A stretch of DNA of 64,000 nt from Charina bottae (taxonomy: Eukaryota > Chordata > Lepidosauria > Squamata > Charinaidae), in assembly GCA_023362775.1 (NCBI GenBank), contig JALMGJ010000002.1, positions 33,509,414 through 33,573,413 of the forward strand. Reading direction: 5' to 3'. Under the pieces are notes generated by a model. The model made no database searches. It had not been told where the DNA came from and worked only from the letters and a program-made list of their open reading frames with translations. Below are positions 11,585 through 21,381 of this stretch, one piece after another. Position 1 is the first letter of the stretch. Each line of letters begins with the position of its first letter. The position numbers and the translations under genes are program-made.

Positions 11585-12937
11585 TTAAAAGCCTTCAAAA
11601 TCCTCCTGTTCGTCATCTGATATCATAAGTACATCAATGACATCTTGTGATACATTTGTAAGGCAGTCATCGTATGGATCGAATTCTGTATCAGATGGTG
11701 TGATCTCAGCTTCGGCTTCCTCTTCATCTTGCCACAAGTAGTCGTCCTCCATACCATCTAATGAATTTGATATGCCACACTTCTTGAAAGACTTGATTAC
11801 TGTTTCTGCATCAATATCATTCCAGGCTTTTATGACAAACTTGCACAAAACATCCAACTGTGGAGCACGCATGTTTCCTCCTTTTGTGAATGACTTTTCG
11901 CTGCTAACCATCCATTCATTCCACTGTTCTCGAATGCGATCTTTAAATGGCTTGTTTAGGCACACATCCAGTGGCTGTACCAACGATGTCAATCCTGCAG
12001 GAATAACTGCCGCATCTGTGTTTAGTCTTGCAAGCCTTTGCTTGGTGCTGGGAGTTAAATGAGCCCTGAACATATCCCATACCAGTAGACTACGTTTTTG
12101 AATAAGTCCACCTGGTCGCCTGCTCCATACATTATCAAGCCATAGCTTTACCCCTTCTTCATCCATCCAGCCTTTTTTATTCACATGTACAAAACAACCA
12201 ACAGGGAACTTGAGTTTCGGCATTGTTTTTCTTTTAAAAATAATCATTGGTCTCAGTTTGGCGCCATCAGCTGTGCATCCTAGTACCACTGTAAAACTGG
12301 ACTTCTCATGTCCTGTTGTTTTAATTAAAATTGTTTTTTCACCTTTTTGATGGACAGTTTTATTTCCAACCATATCAAAATTCATTGGAGTTTCATCCAT
12401 ATTTTCAATACTACTTAACGCATAGCCATGTTTAGTGCGCTGTTGTATTACGTATCAATGGAAACTATTTACTTTGCTATCAAGATCTGCAGGTAATTTG
12501 TGGGCAATTTTCGTCTTTTGCCTCAGTACCATATTATGCCTTCCCATGAATCTAGTACACCAGGATACAGTGGCCTTAAATCTGTTGCTGTGATCTGGGT
12601 TATATTTGGCCCACTGAAGTGCAAACAAACGTATTTTATTTCGTGTCACTACATAACCGTTTTGGCGATGCTCATTCACCATGTCTGCTACATGTTTTTC
12701 GAGTTCTGGCCAATGTGGGGTGCTTCTTCTTAATGCACACTTACCCCTTGGCATACTCTTTAATGTTTTTTCATTTGCTTTCCAGTCCCGAACCATCTTT
12801 TCTGTTACTCCATATTGTCTTGCAGCAGCGCAGTTATTATGTTCCATGGCAAAGTTTACAACTTTAAGTTTGAAACTGGCTTCATATTTCTTTCTTCTTG
12901 CTAGTGGAGCCATGATGGGGTTTTGACTGTTGGACAT
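11585..12937 (-). pseudogene. Pogo-like transposase with Brinker-type DNA-binding domain
   Basis: Cut-and-paste transposase of about 450 codons in one frame, interrupted by a single TGA at 12455-12457. The N-terminus (SFKLKVVNFAMEHNNCAAAR to VRDWKANE) resembles the Brinker DNA-binding fold, followed by a CENPB-type helix-turn-helix (about residues 70-140, ending GRHNMVLRQKTKIAHKLP). The C-terminal DDE_1-type domain shows the three acidic positions typical of pogo: MDETPMNF, LLVWDMFRAHLT and SLVQPLDVCLNKPFK. An acidic C-terminal tail (DDEQEDFEGF) ends it. The TGA could derive from CGA by CpG decay. Otherwise the frame is open. Confidence 0.88.
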
Positions 12938-13135
12938 TTGTATACTGTACTGTATGTACTGGTGCTATACTGTATGCGGTACCCAGTATACAACAACCAG
13001 CCAATCACGGCAAGCGATGTACCTTACCGGTGATTGGCTGGTTGTTGTATACAAAGCCTGCTTGGATTGGTCAGCTCTCCCTACCTGCCCAGCCCTCCCT
13101 GTCTCCAAGACTATCAGAGCGGTAGCGCAAACACG

Positions 13136-13309
13136 CCTCTTTCACCCGTCTGGCCCGCCCTTGTATCCTATTACCTCCTTCTCTGCCTCTCAGATCTCGC
13201 ACATGCGCGCCTGCGCCGCTTCACTGCAGTCCTCAGGAGGGAGATCTGAGAGGCAGAGAAGGAGGTACGGTAATAGGATACAAGGGCAGGCCAGATGGTG
13301 AAAGAGGCG
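13136..13309. repeat. Long inverted repeat inside the pogo element
   Basis: About 60-bp arms (13136-13197 and 13240-13309) are inverted complements with a few mismatches and a short indel: CCTCTTTCACCCGTCTGGCC pairs with GGCCAGATGGTGAAAGAGG, and CTTCTCTGCCTCTCAGATCT with AGATCTGAGAGGCAGAGAAG. The loop is about 42 bp. Confidence 0.8.
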
Positions 13310-13463
13310 TGCGCTGCTCTATCTCTTTTTTCCATACCCCGGGCATCCCGGACGCCTGCAGCTTGCTCCGCCCCGGGGTGGAAAATATCCACGCCAATCA
13401 GCTGTGCGGTGGGGAAGCAGAGTAGAAAGTAAAAAACTGCAGGGAGAAAACAGGGAAGCAACT

Positions 13464-13700
13464 CCACTTCCCCGCCCCACAGCTGATTGGCGCACCGCGG
13501 GTGCAAGTCCACTTCCCCGTCGCAGAGCTGATTGGCGCACCGCGGGTGCAAGTCCACTTCCCCGCCCCACAGCTGATTGGCGCACCGCAGGTGCAAGTCC
13601 ACTTCCCCGTCACACAGCTGATTGGCGCAAGTCCACTTCCCCGCCCCACAGCTGATTGGCGCACCGCGGGTGCAAGTCCACTTCCCCATTGCACAGCTGA
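13464..13700. repeat. Minisatellite of ~45-bp units inside the pogo element
   Basis: Five to six head-to-tail units of TCCACTTCCCCGCCCCACAG plus CTGATTGGCGCACCGCGGG plus TGCAAG, with one unit shortened near 13616-13635. A reverse-orientation partial unit lies at 13393-13418. Each unit contains GATTGG, an inverted CCAAT box, so the array could bind CCAAT factors; that is inference. Confidence 0.85.
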
Positions 13701-14000
13701 TCCCGGCGTATAAGACGACACCCGGTGTATAAGACGACCCCCGACTTTTGAGAAGATTTTCCTGGGTTAAAAAGTCATCTTATACGCCGGAAAATACGGT
13801 ATGTGTTAAAGATCAGAAATGTATAAATGAGGATGTCTCCTTTTGTTCGGGGCTCTCCTTTTCAGAGGAGGTTGCCCCCTATTACTTGAGCTCAATTAAA
13901 AGGGTTATCCTATTTCTCGTTTTGGTGTGAATTTATTTTGGGTTCTTCGTACCAAGTTAAACGTGCTTGCACACGGGACCAACTTTTGGTCCAACAGTAG

Positions 14001-15120
14001 CACCGTGTTTGATTTACAGTGGGAAGACTCAATTTCTAATTGCCGGTCAGTAACGAGCTAGTAGGGTTGATCCTTCCCTCTTTTTCACAATAATGTTAGT
14101 GATGAATGAAAAAAAATGTCCCAGAAGTGGGTATGGTCAAACGTTTGGGGCTACTTTTAGAGGGCTGGGGGCTTTAAGAGATGAAATGGAGCCCGAAGCC
14201 TCTGCAAGATTCAAAGCACCGGTTTTGTCCATTCAACTCCTCAGCTCCAAATAAGAAAAGAGCAGAAAATACTGTCCACAACCACTATGGCAGAGCTTTC
14301 CAAACTGTGTGTGGCGACACAAAAGTGTATCGCCACACACAGTGTGGTGTGTCGCCACACCACCCGGAAGCGCCGCCGCGCGTGTGCACGGCGGCCGCCA
14401 TGCACGTGCGCGCCGCCACACCCCCCCGTGCCGCCGCATGTCCCCCCCACGCCGCCACCGTGCGCGCGCCGCTGCACGCCCCCCGCGCCGCCACGGTGCG
14501 CGCACGCTGCCGCATGCCCCCCGTGCTGCCACCGTGCATGCGCGCCGCCGCACGCCCCCCCCGCGCCGCCACTGTGCACGTGCGCCGCCGCACGCCTCCC
14601 CCGCGCCGCCACCATGCGCGCGTGCTACTGCACACACACCCTGCGCCGCCGCCGCTGGCGTGTCGCCAGCGGCGGCACTTTGGAAAGCACTGCACTATGG
14701 GGACATCACCATACAATACAGGTAGTCCTCCTTTCTGACTGCAATTGGGACCGGAAACTCTGGCACTAAGCAGCTCAGTCATTAAGTCCCTCTCCGAGTG
14801 AGATGGGTGGGGAATAAATGGGATATATAAATAAAAAAATAAAGATGACATCACGTGAATGCGCTGACTTACATCATCAGTTCTGGCTGCGGTCATTAAG
14901 CGAATCACCGTGGGTCATTAAGCACAATGTCAAACAACCATGATACATGAATGGAAGACCACTAGGAAATCCTGTGTTTGTTCGATAGACTTGGCAGTAA
15001 AAGAAAACATCACAGTGGGTCGTTAAGTGCAATGTTGTTACCTGGAATTTTTAGGCTTCATTATTAGCTTTTTTTTAAAAAAAAAAAAGCATTTATTAGC
15101 ATTATTAGCATTTAAGCATC
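14001..15120. repeat. Duplicated host segment containing a displaced copy of the Y block
   Basis: 14001-14118 matches 33160-33280 and the DNA around the BovB at 15479. 14119-15060 matches the start of the Y block found upstream of the zinc-finger genes (25205-25790, 55685-55935, 56940-57370). Sequences with repeated GTCATTAAG motifs and ends like CAGGTAGTCCTC look like an old Tc/mariner-type MITE remnant. A hAT element is inserted at 14291. No coding region is supported. Confidence 0.6.
14291..14692. mobile_element. Non-autonomous hAT element with CpG-rich core
   Basis: Ends CAGAGCTTTCCAAAC and TTTGGAAAGCACTG are inverted repeats, with a perfect 8-bp target duplication CACTATGG (14283-14290 and 14693-14700), typical of hAT. 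The paralogous Y copies at about 25378 and 56985 are empty at this position. Just inside the end is the palindrome-like GTGTGTGGCGACAC. The core is a CpG- and CCGC-rich array of imperfect ~36-bp units; all long frames there are low-complexity artefacts. Confidence 0.9.
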
Positions 15121-15478
15121 ACATCACATGCAACATTTTATTCTATCAACTCAAGGCTGTTTGGAGCCCAGCCAACCCGGCTATTGTGCACACACCAGTC
15201 TCGGCTTCCTCAAAATGTACTGCATGCAATTTTTAGGGCTCCCAGGCCTGTCTCTTGACCTGACATTCTTTTATCTTTTTGCATATATCACAGGAATCCC
15301 CTTTATCTCTTTGGAAAGCCAGAAAGATCTTTTTCCTCCATGCATTGAAAAAGGTACATCATACAAAGCAGAGATCCAGGATGGTCTCTTCTGGTAAGCA
15401 CGGTGTTTGACTTACACTGGGAAGAGTCAATTTCAAATTGCCGGTCAGTAATGAGCAAGTAATGAGCTAGTAATGAGC
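15120..15478 (+). repeat. Duplicated host segment with candidate exon, second copy
   Basis: Third member of the H sub-block, starting CAACATTTTATTC. The candidate exon 15294-15393 (100 bp) has acceptor TTGCATATATCACAG after a T-rich tract and donor CTG|GTAAGC, both good. Its only long frame gives IPFISLESQKDLFPPCIEKG then TSYKAEIQDGLFW. The product was not recognised, and neighbouring exons were not found. BovB begins at 15479. Confidence 0.55.
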
Positions 15479-15580
15479 CCCCTTCATGGATCACTGCCTT
15501 GTCGTGGTGAAGGGGCTTCCATAACTCAATGAAGCCATGAGCTATGCCATGCAGGGCATCCATGACAGAGTTCTGACAAA

Positions 15581-16026
15581 ATGTGGTCCACTGGAAGAGG
15601 AAATGGCAACCCACTCCAGTATCTTTGCCAAGAAAATCCCATGGACAGTATCAAAAGGCTAAAAGATATGATGCTGGAAGATGAGCCCCTCAGGTCAGAA
15701 GTTGTCCAATATGCTACTGGGGAAGAGCGGAGGGCAATTCTGAGTAGCTCCAGAAAGAGTGAAGCGGCTGGGCCAAAGCCAAAAGGACACTCAGTTGTGG
15801 ATGTGTCTGGAAGTGGAAGGAAAATCCAATGCTGTAAAGAACAATATTGCATAGGAACCTGGAATGTAAGGTCTATGAATCAAGGTAAGCTGGATGTGGT
15901 CAAACATGAGATGACAAGATTGAACATCGACATCATGGGAATCAGCGAACTGAAATGGACAGGAATGGCGAATTTAATTCAGGTGACCATATACTACTGT
16001 GGCCAAGAATCCCTTAGAAGAAATGG
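15581..16026 (+). pseudogene. BovB N-terminal leader and start of endonuclease
   Basis: The frame reads a Ser/Lys-rich leader, then CIGTWNVRSMNQGKLDVVKH, INIDIMGISELKWTG-type sequence and YYCGQESLRRNG, where the nested RTE interrupts it. The endonuclease continues at 17193 (GVALIVNKRVGKAVLGYNL) and, after the Penelope insertion, at 18428 (FNITVIQVYAPTTDAEEDEV), with the GDWNAKVG box degraded to GDQNAKVG and a stop soon after. Confidence 0.8.
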
Positions 16027-17182
16027 TTTTGTTGTTTATTCGTTCAGTCGCTTCCGACTCTTCGTGACTTCATGGACCAGCCCACGCCAGAGCTTCCTGT
16101 CGGCCGTCATCATCCCCAGCTCCCGCACGGTTGAGTCCGTCACCTCCAGAATATCATCCATCCATCTTGCCCTTGGTCGGCCCCTCTTCCTTTTCCCTTC
16201 CACTTTCCCTAGCATCAGCTTCTTCTCCAGGGTATCCTGTCTTCTCATTATGTGGCCAAAGTACTTCAGTTTTGCCTTTAATATCATTCCCTCAAGTGAG
16301 CAGTCTGGCTTTATTTCCTGGAGTATGGACTGGTTTGATCTTCTTGCAGTCCAAGGCACTCTCAGAATTTTCCTCCAACACCACAGTTCAAAAGCATCTA
16401 TCTTCCTTCGCTCAGCCTTCCTTATGGTCCAGCTCTCGCAGCCATAGGTTACTACATGGAATACCATTGCTTTAACTATGCAAACCTTTGTTGCCAGTGT
16501 GATGTCTCTGCTCTTAACTATTTTATTAAGATTTGCCATTGCTCTCCTCCCAAGAAGTAGACGTCTTCTGATTTCCTGAATGCAGTCAGCGTCTGCAGTA
16601 ATCTTTGCACCTAGAAATACAAAGTCTGTCACTGCTTCCACTTTTTCTCCATCTATTTGCCAGTTATCAATCAAGCTGGTTGTCATAATCTTGGTTTTTT
16701 TGAGGTTTAACTGCAACCCAGCTTTTGCACTTTCTTCTTTCACCTTCGTCATAAGGCTCCTCAACTCCCCCTCGCTTTCAGCCATCAAATTGGTATCATC
16801 TGCATATCTGAGATTGTTAATGTTTCTTCCAGCGATTTTAACTCCAGCCTTGGATTCCTCAAGCCCAGCACGTCGCATGATGTGTTCTGCGTACAGGTTG
16901 AATAGGTAGGGTGAGAGTATACAGCCCTGCCGCACTCCTTTACCAATCTTAAACCAGTCCGTTGTTCCGTGGTCTGTTCTTACCGTTGCTACTTGGTCAT
17001 AATACAGATTCCTCAGGAGGTAGACAAGATGATTTGGTATCCCCATACCACCAAGAACTTGCCACAATTTGTTATGATCCACACAGTCAAAGGCTTTAGA
17101 ATAATCAATAAAACAGAAATAGATGTTTTTCTGAAACTCCCTGGCTTTTTCCATTATCCACCGGAGATCTCCTTTGCTGGAG
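16027..17182 (-). mobile_element. 5'-truncated RTE (second lineage) nested in BovB
   Basis: Flanked by an 11-bp duplication AGAAGAAATGG (16016-16026 and 17183-17193). On the minus strand it runs from RWIMEKAREFQKNIYFCFID through LRYADDTNLMAESEGEL to the C-terminus TKSRKRLNE and the tail. It matches the same region of the nearly intact copy at 44898-48076. About 15 bp at its 5' junction are not in that copy and may be untemplated. Confidence 0.9.
16036..17170 (-). pseudogene. RTE reverse transcriptase, C-terminal half
   Basis: One long open frame encodes RT motifs FCFIDYSKAFDCVDHNKLW, GVRQGCILSPYLFNLYAEHI and the YADD box, then the RTE-specific C-terminal region (CESWTIRKAERRKIDAFELW, RRSNQSILQEIKPDCSLEG, LMLGKVEGKRKRGRPRARW). 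The endonuclease and RT fingers are absent because of 5' truncation, so the copy cannot move alone. The frame itself shows little decay, suggesting a recent insertion. Confidence 0.85.
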
Positions 17183-17302
17183 AGAAGAAATGGAGTAGCC
17201 CTCATAGTCAATAAAAGAGTGGGAAAGGCAGTACTGGGGTACAACCTCAAAAATGATAGAATGATATCAGTTCGAATCCAAGGCAAACCATTCAACATCA
17301 CA

Positions 17303-18427
17303 TGTCTATGAAGGTTCTCAGTCATCCAGGTGCATTGCATTTGAGATATAGTACTGCCTGCAGGTTATTAAAGAACTTCCTGTAGTAAACTGTTCTATTA
17401 GTAAACGGGGTGTAATGGCCTTTGCTAGTAGGTAGTAACCTCTCCAAGGTAATAAGAATTGTTGCATTGCCCCTGCCTGGGTGCTGTTACTGTCCAGTAA
17501 TGTTTCTAAAGGTACCCTGGTTCATGAGAGCAGAAACCATCCCCACCTCCATGGATTCCAAAAAGAATGAAAAGCAGCATCTGAGAACAGCTCTGCAGGC
17601 CTGTGGATATCCAAATTGGGCCTTCACCAAATCTAAGTCTACCAGACCTAAAACAGCGACAGATAGGGCTGAGACTCAGAGTAAACGGAAGAACCTGGTC
17701 ATTCCTTACATGGCTGGCGTGTCTGAAAAGATCAAACGGATATTTGGCAAACACCACATACCTGTATATTTCAAACCCACCAACACACTGAGACAGAGGC
17801 TTGTACACCCCAAAGATCAAACTCCAAAACACAAGGAAAGCAATGTAGTGTATGCAATCCAGTGCAGTGAGGAGTGCTCTGAACTCTACATTGGAGAAAC
17901 CAAACAACCTTTGTACAGGAGGATGGCCCAACACAGGAGAAGTAACACCACAGGACCAGAGTCAGCAGTTTATCTTCATCTAAAGGAAAAAGGACACTCA
18001 TTTGAGGACATTAATGTTCACATTTTAGACAGAGAAGATAGGTGGTTTGAGAGAGGGGTCAAGGAATCCATTCATGCCAACTTGGAAAATCCTTCCTTGA
18101 ATAGAGGTGGGGGCCTCAGGCATAACCTTTCCCCCATCTTCCTTCCTGCTTTGTCTTCTGTGCCTAGGAAGATTAAGACCATTTCACAAGCTCAACAGCA
18201 GCAGGGTAATCTTAACGATCCTCCTTTAGATGATAAAGGGACTTAGAAACAAACATCTCAAAAATAACCATGACCTAGCCCCAGGTGCAAGGTCACACAG
18301 CCAGCCTAGAAACATATTTAAGGATTCCCTTACTAACTTTACTCAGACTGAAGAAGCTCCTTGGATAAGGAGTGAAACGTTTCCACTAAGAAAATAGAAA
18401 TCCAGTTGACATGATTCAAGCCACAGA
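17303..18427 (+). mobile_element. Penelope-like element fragment carrying captured host DNA
   Basis: Flanked by a 14-bp duplication CATTCAACATCACA (17289-17302 and 18428-18441) inside BovB. It begins TGTCTATGAAGGTTCTCAGT and ends GACATGATTCAAGCCACAGA. Between the first ~28 bp and the coding part lies a 199-bp block (17331-17529) that is the exact inverse complement of host DNA at 19968-20166. The 3' part has the GAAGAAGCTCCTTGGATAAG hairpin region common to the Penelope copies here. Confidence 0.9.
17530..18246 (+). pseudogene. Penelope C-terminal RT tail and GIY-YIG endonuclease
   Basis: Penelope-like elements pair a reverse transcriptase with a GIY-YIG nuclease. Here only the region after the RT palm remains: HLRTALQACGYPNWAF, NLVIPYMAGVSEKIKRIFGK, FKPTNTLRQRLVHPKD, then the nuclease core VVYAIQCSEECSELYIGET, RRMAQHRRSN, and the catalytic-type E in RGVKESIHANLENPSLNRGG. 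The nominal frame opens at 17422 inside the captured host block, so its first ~36 residues are not Penelope sequence. Confidence 0.88.
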
Positions 18428-18775
18428 CATTCAACATCACAGTAATCCAAGTCTATGCCCCAACCACTGATGCCGAAGAAGATGAAGTTAACCGGTTCTA
18501 TGAAGACCTACAACACCTTCTAGAACTAACACCAAAAAAATATGTCATTTTCATCATAGGAGACCAGAATGCTAAAGTAGGAAGTCAATAAATAACTGGA
18601 ATAATAGGCAAGTTCGGCCTTGAAGTACAAAATGAAGCAGGGCAAAGGCTAATAGAGTTTTGTCAAGAGAACACGCTGGTCATAGCAAACACTCTTTTCA
18701 AACACAAAAGAAGACTCTACACATGGACATCACCAGATGGTCAATACCGAAATCAGATTGATAAACCTGTATGCG

Positions 18776-19696
18776 GGTCAAGAAGCAACAGTTAGAACCG
18801 GACATGGAACAACCGATTGGTTCAAAATTGGGAAAGGAGTATGACAAGGCTGTATATTGTCACCCTGCTTATTTAACTTATATGCACAGTACATCTTGAG
18901 AAATGCTGGGCTGCATGAATCACAAGACGGAGTTAAGATTGCTGGGAGAAATAACAACCTCAGATATGCAGACAATACCACCCTAATGGCAGGAAGTGAA
19001 GAGGAACTAAAGAGCCTCTTGATGAGGGTGAAAGAGGAGAGTGCAAAAGCTGGCTTCAAACTCAACATTAAAAAAACCCAGATCATGGCATCTGGTCCCA
19101 TCACTTCCTGGCAAATAGAAGGGGAAGAAATGGAAGCAGTGACAGATTTTATTTTCTTGGGCTCTAAGATCACCGCAGATGGTGACTGCAGCCATGAAAT
19201 TAAAAGACGCTTGCTACTTGGGAGGAAAGCTATGGCAAACCTAGACAGCATATTAAAAAGCAGAGACATCACCTTGCTGACAAAGGTCCGTATAATTAAA
19301 GCTATGGTTTTCCCAGTAGTAATGTATGGCTGTGAGAGTTGGACCATAAGGAAGGCTGAGCGCCGAAGAATTGATGCTTTCGAACTGTGGTACTGGAGAG
19401 GACTCTTAAGAGTCCCTTGGACTGCAAGGAGGTCAAATCAGTCAATCCTAAAGGAAATCAAACCTGACTGCTCTTTGGAAGGACAGAATCTGAAGCTAAA
19501 GCTCAAATACTTTGGCCACCTAATGCGAAGAGAGGACTCACTGGAAAAGACCCTGATGCTGGGAAAGACAGAAGGCAAAAGGAGAAGGGGACGGCAGAGG
19601 ATGAGATGGTTAGATAGCATCACCAATGTAATGAACATGAATTTCAGTAAACTCCGGGAGACAGTGGAGGAAGGCCTGGCATGCTATGGTCCATGA
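18776..19696 (+). pseudogene. BovB reverse transcriptase palm to C-terminus
   Basis: The frame contains ATVRTGHGTTDWFKIGKGV-type sequence with a TGA at the position before RQGC, the box LRYADNTTLMAGSEEELKSL (the second catalytic Asp is Asn), and the BovB C-terminal signature KINIKKTQIMASGPITSWQ-like text followed by VTDFIFLGSKITADGDCSHE and RRRGRQRMRWLDSI. The changed catalytic box and missing fingers make it inactive. Confidence 0.85.
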
Positions 19697-19735
19697 GGTC
19701 ACAAAAAGTCGAACATGACTTAACGACTGAACAAC

Positions 19736-20567
19736 AATGAGCTCGTAGGGTTGATCCTTCTCTCTCTTTTTCACAATGTTAGTGATGAATGAAAAAAAAG
19801 CATTATGTATGAATCAAAATTGTTCCAGATAAGTCACACAAAGTTAAAGAAATCTGGAGGAGAAACAAATACAAAGCAAATGAATTGAAACATTTGATCT
19901 GGAGATGAGAACACACCACCTGTCCAGTTTGGGGGGCATTAGAGCCTATTGTGATGTAACTAATGGTTCTCATGAACCAGGGTACCTTTAGAAACATTAC
20001 TGGACAGTAACAGCACCCAGGCAGGGGCAATGCAACAATTCTTATTACCTTGGAGAGGTTACTACCTACTAGCAAAGGCCATTACACCCCGTTTACTAAT
20101 AGAACAGTTTACTACAGGAAGTTCTTTAATAACCTGCAGGCAGTACTATATCTCAAATGCAATGCAGGTAGTCCTCAGTTACCAACCACAATGGGAACCG
20201 GCAACTCCATCGGTAAGCAACAGTTCTAAATCAAAACGTCACACACTGCACTGACTTATGATGTCAGTTCCAGTTGCAGCCGTTAAGTGTGATGTCACCC
20301 ACAGTTGTTAAGCATGACATCACATGACCGCAATTTGCTCCTTCCTGTTGGGTTCCCCATTGACTTTCCCTGTTGGAAGCTGGCAGGAAGTTGCAAGGAG
20401 GTCCTCATTTAACGACAGGAACGGGGACTGCTGAGATTTCTGTCGCTAAGCGATATGGTCACCTCACTTCACAGAGTGGCTAAACTAATCTAGGATTTAA
20501 ATTGAGATGTGGGCGTGGAGTAACGGAAGGTGAAGACAGAATGGTTATGAAGGGACACGTAACTCTG
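19736..20567. repeat. Duplicated host segment H, middle part
   Basis: Matches 33230-33667 plus 34640-34906. Contains the source block 19968-20166 for the Penelope-captured sequence. From 20166 a MITE-like stretch begins (GGTAGTCCTCAGTTACC) with GTTAAG-type repeats and TGACATCACATGACC. No coding region is seen. Confidence 0.7.
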
Positions 20568-20878
20568 AAAAAGGTAAAGGTTCCCCCCACACATTTGTGC
20601 AGTCGTGTCCGACTCTAGGGGCCGGTGCTCATCTCCGTTTGTTAGCCGAAGAGCCAGCGTTGTCCGAAGACGCTTCCATGGTCATGTGGCTGCATGATGC
20701 ACGTGGAACGCTGTTACCTACCCACCGAAGTGGTACCTATTAACCTACTTGCATTTGCATGCTTTTGAATTGCTAGGTTGGCAAGAGCTGGAGCTAGTGC
20801 GGGAGCTCACTCCGCATGCAGGGCTAGGGATTTGAACCTCCGAAGTTGCGATATTCCGATCAACAAGCCTGGCGTCTT
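20568..20878 (-). mobile_element. tRNA-headed SINE (Sauria-SINE-like)
   Basis: Flanked by 13-bp near-identical duplications (ACACGTAACTCTG at 20555-20567, ACACGTAACACTG at 20879-20891). On the minus strand the head has a B box GGTTCAAATCCCTAGCC, and the tail contains GAGTCGGACACGACTG, similar to the BovB/RTE 3' end, so it was probably mobilised by those LINEs. The other host copy (about 35350) is empty here. Confidence 0.85.
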
Positions 20879-20891
20879 ACACGTAACACTG

Positions 20892-21381
20892 AGGCAGATT
20901 AGAAATACCTGATCAGTTAACAACTACAAAGTGTTAAAACTCCATTGTGTTTCTTTACCCCTTTCTGAGATCTCTTCTTGGATCAGCAGCTTTCCTGATA
21001 TTACATTAAGGTAACAGGAGAAATCCAAGAATTCTGACAAAGTCTTACTAGAAATAGTGTCTTTCTGTTACCTGCTTGGTGAGTTTTGCTAGGTGGCTAA
21101 ATCTTCCTGGATTCTCCTGCATCCTTCTCCAAGTTGGAGACAAGTACCTGGCATTGCTACAAAAATAAAAATGAGCTAATACGCGTGGGAGATGACGGAT
21201 ATAGACACAATCATAAATCAAGTCCCCACTTCAAATCCTGCCTTGGCAGCACCCAGTTGTGTTTGTGCCCGAGGCAGGACTGGAACTCAGGGTCTCCCAG
21301 CTTCTGGCCTGGTGTCTTAACCATTATGACAAACTGCCTGTCTTTGTCAAGCTTACAGCTAGAGAATGCCAAGCCCAACAC
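20892..21381. repeat. Duplicated host segment H, late part
   Basis: Matches 35355-35960, including GGAGAAATCCAAGAATTCTG, CTTGGTGAGTTTTGCTAGGT and GGTACTGG-type flanks. In copy 2 an extra stretch at 35705-35870 is present that this copy lacks. No coding frame is supported; short frames here are shared only through duplication. Confidence 0.65.

Larger units (their letters stand above)
11075..13799 (-). mobile_element. Pogo-type (Tc1/mariner) DNA transposon
   Basis: Terminal inverted repeats of at least 22 bp (starting CCGTATTTTCCGGCGTATAA) match perfectly at both ends and are flanked by TA (11073-11074 and 13800-13801), the signature of Tc1/mariner insertions. GTATAAGACGAC motifs recur just inside the left end and again near 13706-13738, like subterminal binding repeats. 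The transposase lies on the minus strand. The right third is non-coding and holds a long hairpin and a minisatellite. The element sits inside the solo LTR. Confidence 0.92.
10699..13996 (+). mobile_element. Solo LTR split by a pogo element
   Basis: Begins TGTTGAGTTTGACTC and ends GGTCCAACA, with a 4-bp target duplication GTAG at 10695-10698 and 13997-14000. The empty site is visible in paralogous copies at about 15394-15400 and 33155-33161. Without the pogo insertion the LTR is about 570 bp. A 4-bp duplication and TG...CA ends suit an endogenous-retrovirus LTR; no internal retroviral sequence remains in the window. Confidence 0.75.
15479..19735 (+). mobile_element. BovB LINE carrying two nested insertions
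   Basis: Starts CCCCTTCATGG and ends ACGACTGAACAAC, flanked by AATGAGC (15472-15478 and 19736-19742). BovB sequence occupies 15479-16026, 17183-17302 and 18428-19735. It is split by an RTE of another lineage (16027-17182) and by a Penelope element (17303-18427). It also has an internal deletion at about 18762-18770 that joins the endonuclease directly to the RT palm. The C-terminal part (19080-19690) is very close in wording to ruminant BovB, as expected of this horizontally transferred family. Confidence 0.92.

Noticed and set aside
13455..13700. CRISPR-like array of regular repeats
   Set aside because: The units are contiguous variants of one ~45-bp sequence without unique spacers; it is a minisatellite within a eukaryotic transposon.
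14233..14908. Several Ala/Arg/Pro-rich frames of 120-207 codons on both strands
   Set aside because: They run through the CpG-rich core array of a hAT element; composition, not coding, keeps them open.
15294..15393. Candidate exon as the start of a kringle domain (C..KGTSYK resembles kringle N-termini)
   Set aside because: Only a few residues agree, the rest of a kringle was not found downstream, and repeats surround it.
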